Shown here: piece by piece, positions 62,980 through 64,000 of the stretch | How the letters are laid out: every line of letters starts with the position of its first letter | Numbering within the stretch: position 1 is the first letter of the stretch | Origin: Brachionus rotundiformis | Lineage: Eukaryota > Rotifera > Eurotatoria > Ploima > Brachionidae | NCBI GenBank assembly: GCA_016802295.1 | Contig: JAESIW010000199.1 | Coordinates: 86,095 to 150,094 of the forward strand | Reading direction: 5' to 3' | DNA: 64,000 nt | Position numbers and translations under genes: made by a program | The notes under the pieces: model-generated | The model's database searches: none | Told to the model about the DNA's origin: nothing | Seen by the model: only the letters and a program-made list of their open reading frames with translations

Positions 62980-63925
62980 ATGTCGACCAATTCAACGTGT
63001 TCCACGAGCAGCGTGGCCTCGCCAGCGCTCATAAACTCCGTGTCACAGCTCATCCAGACAGCGGTGATCAACCCGAGCCCGGGCACGCCGAACAGCTCGG
63101 CGCTGCCGCCCGCCCAGGTCTTCTTCAACAGCCAAGAGGAGCGCACATACAAAAAAGAGAAGCAGATTTTGCTCGAATTCGAGACCAAATCCAAAGGTAA
63201 GAGACACATGCCATTCGGTTGCCAAGACATACAATCTTGGCCACCTGGAACCCTCTCTTTTCACTGAAAAAAAAAACAATAGAAAACTGGTTCGGGTATG
63301 GAAACAATGGGAATATTGGAGTAGAAGTGATTCTACGTGAGCAAAATAAATCTCTTGAAAAAATTAAATAATTCTTATTATTTTGCGACCTGTAAATCTC
63401 ACCGGTCCTTAACAAACAAATATTTACTTTCCAAGTTTTAAAATAATAAAAATAATGTTTCAGGTGTTTAAGAAATTTGCTTTTTTTTAATATATTAAAA
63501 AAATTTTTTTTTCTATTCTTTTATTCATTATAAAAAATATATATATCATAAAACACGAAACAATTCTAGTCAAAAACTATGTCAAATTTTAATTAAGAAC
63601 TATGTATTTAAAAAATTCTTATTTTTTTTTCTAAAAGTTATTTTCCCTAATTTCGGTCAGCTCATTTAAAAGTTAAATTAGAAATTTTGTTTTCATAGAA
63701 ATGACCGATCAAGTGACACAGCCGGTCAGAATAGCCAGGCTCACATCGGACACGGACTTGAGCGTGTTTCAGCGCCGCAATAGCTCGCTTAGGCACCGCT
63801 CTTACTCTTTTCTCATTCCCAATAAGCTGTTTGCTCACAACTCTAGGTCCCTAAGCCACCACAGCCTGAACCACTTTGACACCTGTGATTGGAGACGAAA
63901 ATTTTATAAGTCTAGAACAAGTTAA
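62980..63925 (+). CDS. Two-exon gene of unknown function
   Basis: Exons 62980-63196 and 63699-63925 join in phase (G|AA) to give 147 codons. The start has a good context (gccgcaATGTCG) and exon 1 is strikingly GC-rich for this genome. The N-terminal part is Ser/Thr/Ala/Pro-rich and probably disordered, followed by a charged helix-forming piece (EERTYKKEKQILLEFETKSK). The second exon is Arg/Ser/His-rich and contains RRNSS and RHRSYS, which fit basophilic kinase or 14-3-3 site patterns. No signal peptide, membrane helix or known domain is visible. AATAAA follows near 63952, so the gene seems to end within the window. Upstream coding exons cannot be excluded. Confidence 0.6.
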
Positions 63926-64000
63926 ACATAAAGATTTTTTTTATTTTTATGAATAAAATTTTATTGTATAAAAAAGAGAAATTTTTTTTTTATTATCTTT

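Noticed and set aside
63290..63310. B-box-like GGTTCGGGT sequence
   Set aside because: No A-box or cloverleaf could be drawn around it, so no tRNA is called.

Overview
The window is nuclear DNA of an AT-rich, intron-bearing animal. Introns are very short (mostly about 45-65 bp, GT-AG, one GC-AG), intergenic gaps are small, and coding exons stand out by higher GC. Calmodulin-dependent phosphodiesterase, SFSWAP, chondroitin synthases, a CARD domain and long WSC/PKD/EGF surface proteins together mean a metazoan. The low GC and tiny introns would suit a monogonont rotifer such as Brachionus, but that species guess is inference.

Layout. 1.5-6.0 kb (+): a complete PDE1-type phosphodiesterase in 11 exons. 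6.4-33.2 kb (-): four tandem paralogues, here called D, C, B, A in transcription order. Each encodes a secreted-type signal, about ten WSC domains interleaved with three PKD-like domains, three EGF-like domains, one transmembrane helix and a short basic tail. A small intronless RS-like gene sits between C and B. 33.5-34.9 kb (-): an NFATC2IP/Esc2-like protein with two SUMO-like domains. 36.2-39.2 kb (+): the splicing regulator SFSWAP. 40.1-43.3 kb (-): an APPBP2-like repeat protein carrying an N-terminal CARD. 44.1-45.4 kb (-): a leucine-rich-repeat protein. 45.7-51.6 kb: a chondroitin locus with a chondroitin synthase-like gene (-) head-to-head with a chondroitin polymerizing factor-like gene (+), followed by a damaged second synthase copy (-). 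51.9-54.9 kb (+): DDX54. 55.0-55.4 kb (+): RABIF/MSS4. 55.8-56.5 kb (-): a COMTD1-like O-methyltransferase. 56.8-58.9 kb (-): intronless DDX43 with KH and RGG regions. 59.5-59.9 kb: a foldback mobile element with TA target duplication. 59.9-62.9 kb: no genes seen. 63.0-63.9 kb (+): a two-exon gene of unknown function.

Most neighbours are unrelated housekeeping genes. Two clusters look functionally coherent. One is the WSC/PKD/EGF array, whose ectodomain appears built from a triplicated WSC-WSC-PKD module; it is the best candidate here for an undescribed system. The other is the divergent pair encoding the two homologues whose products co-operate in chondroitin chain polymerization in other animals.

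For PDE1, SFSWAP, DDX54, CHPF, NFATC2IP, the LRR gene, the CARD gene, COMTD1 and the last gene, exon ends were read by eye and their summed lengths are multiples of three. For the four WSC genes the domain boundaries are approximate.
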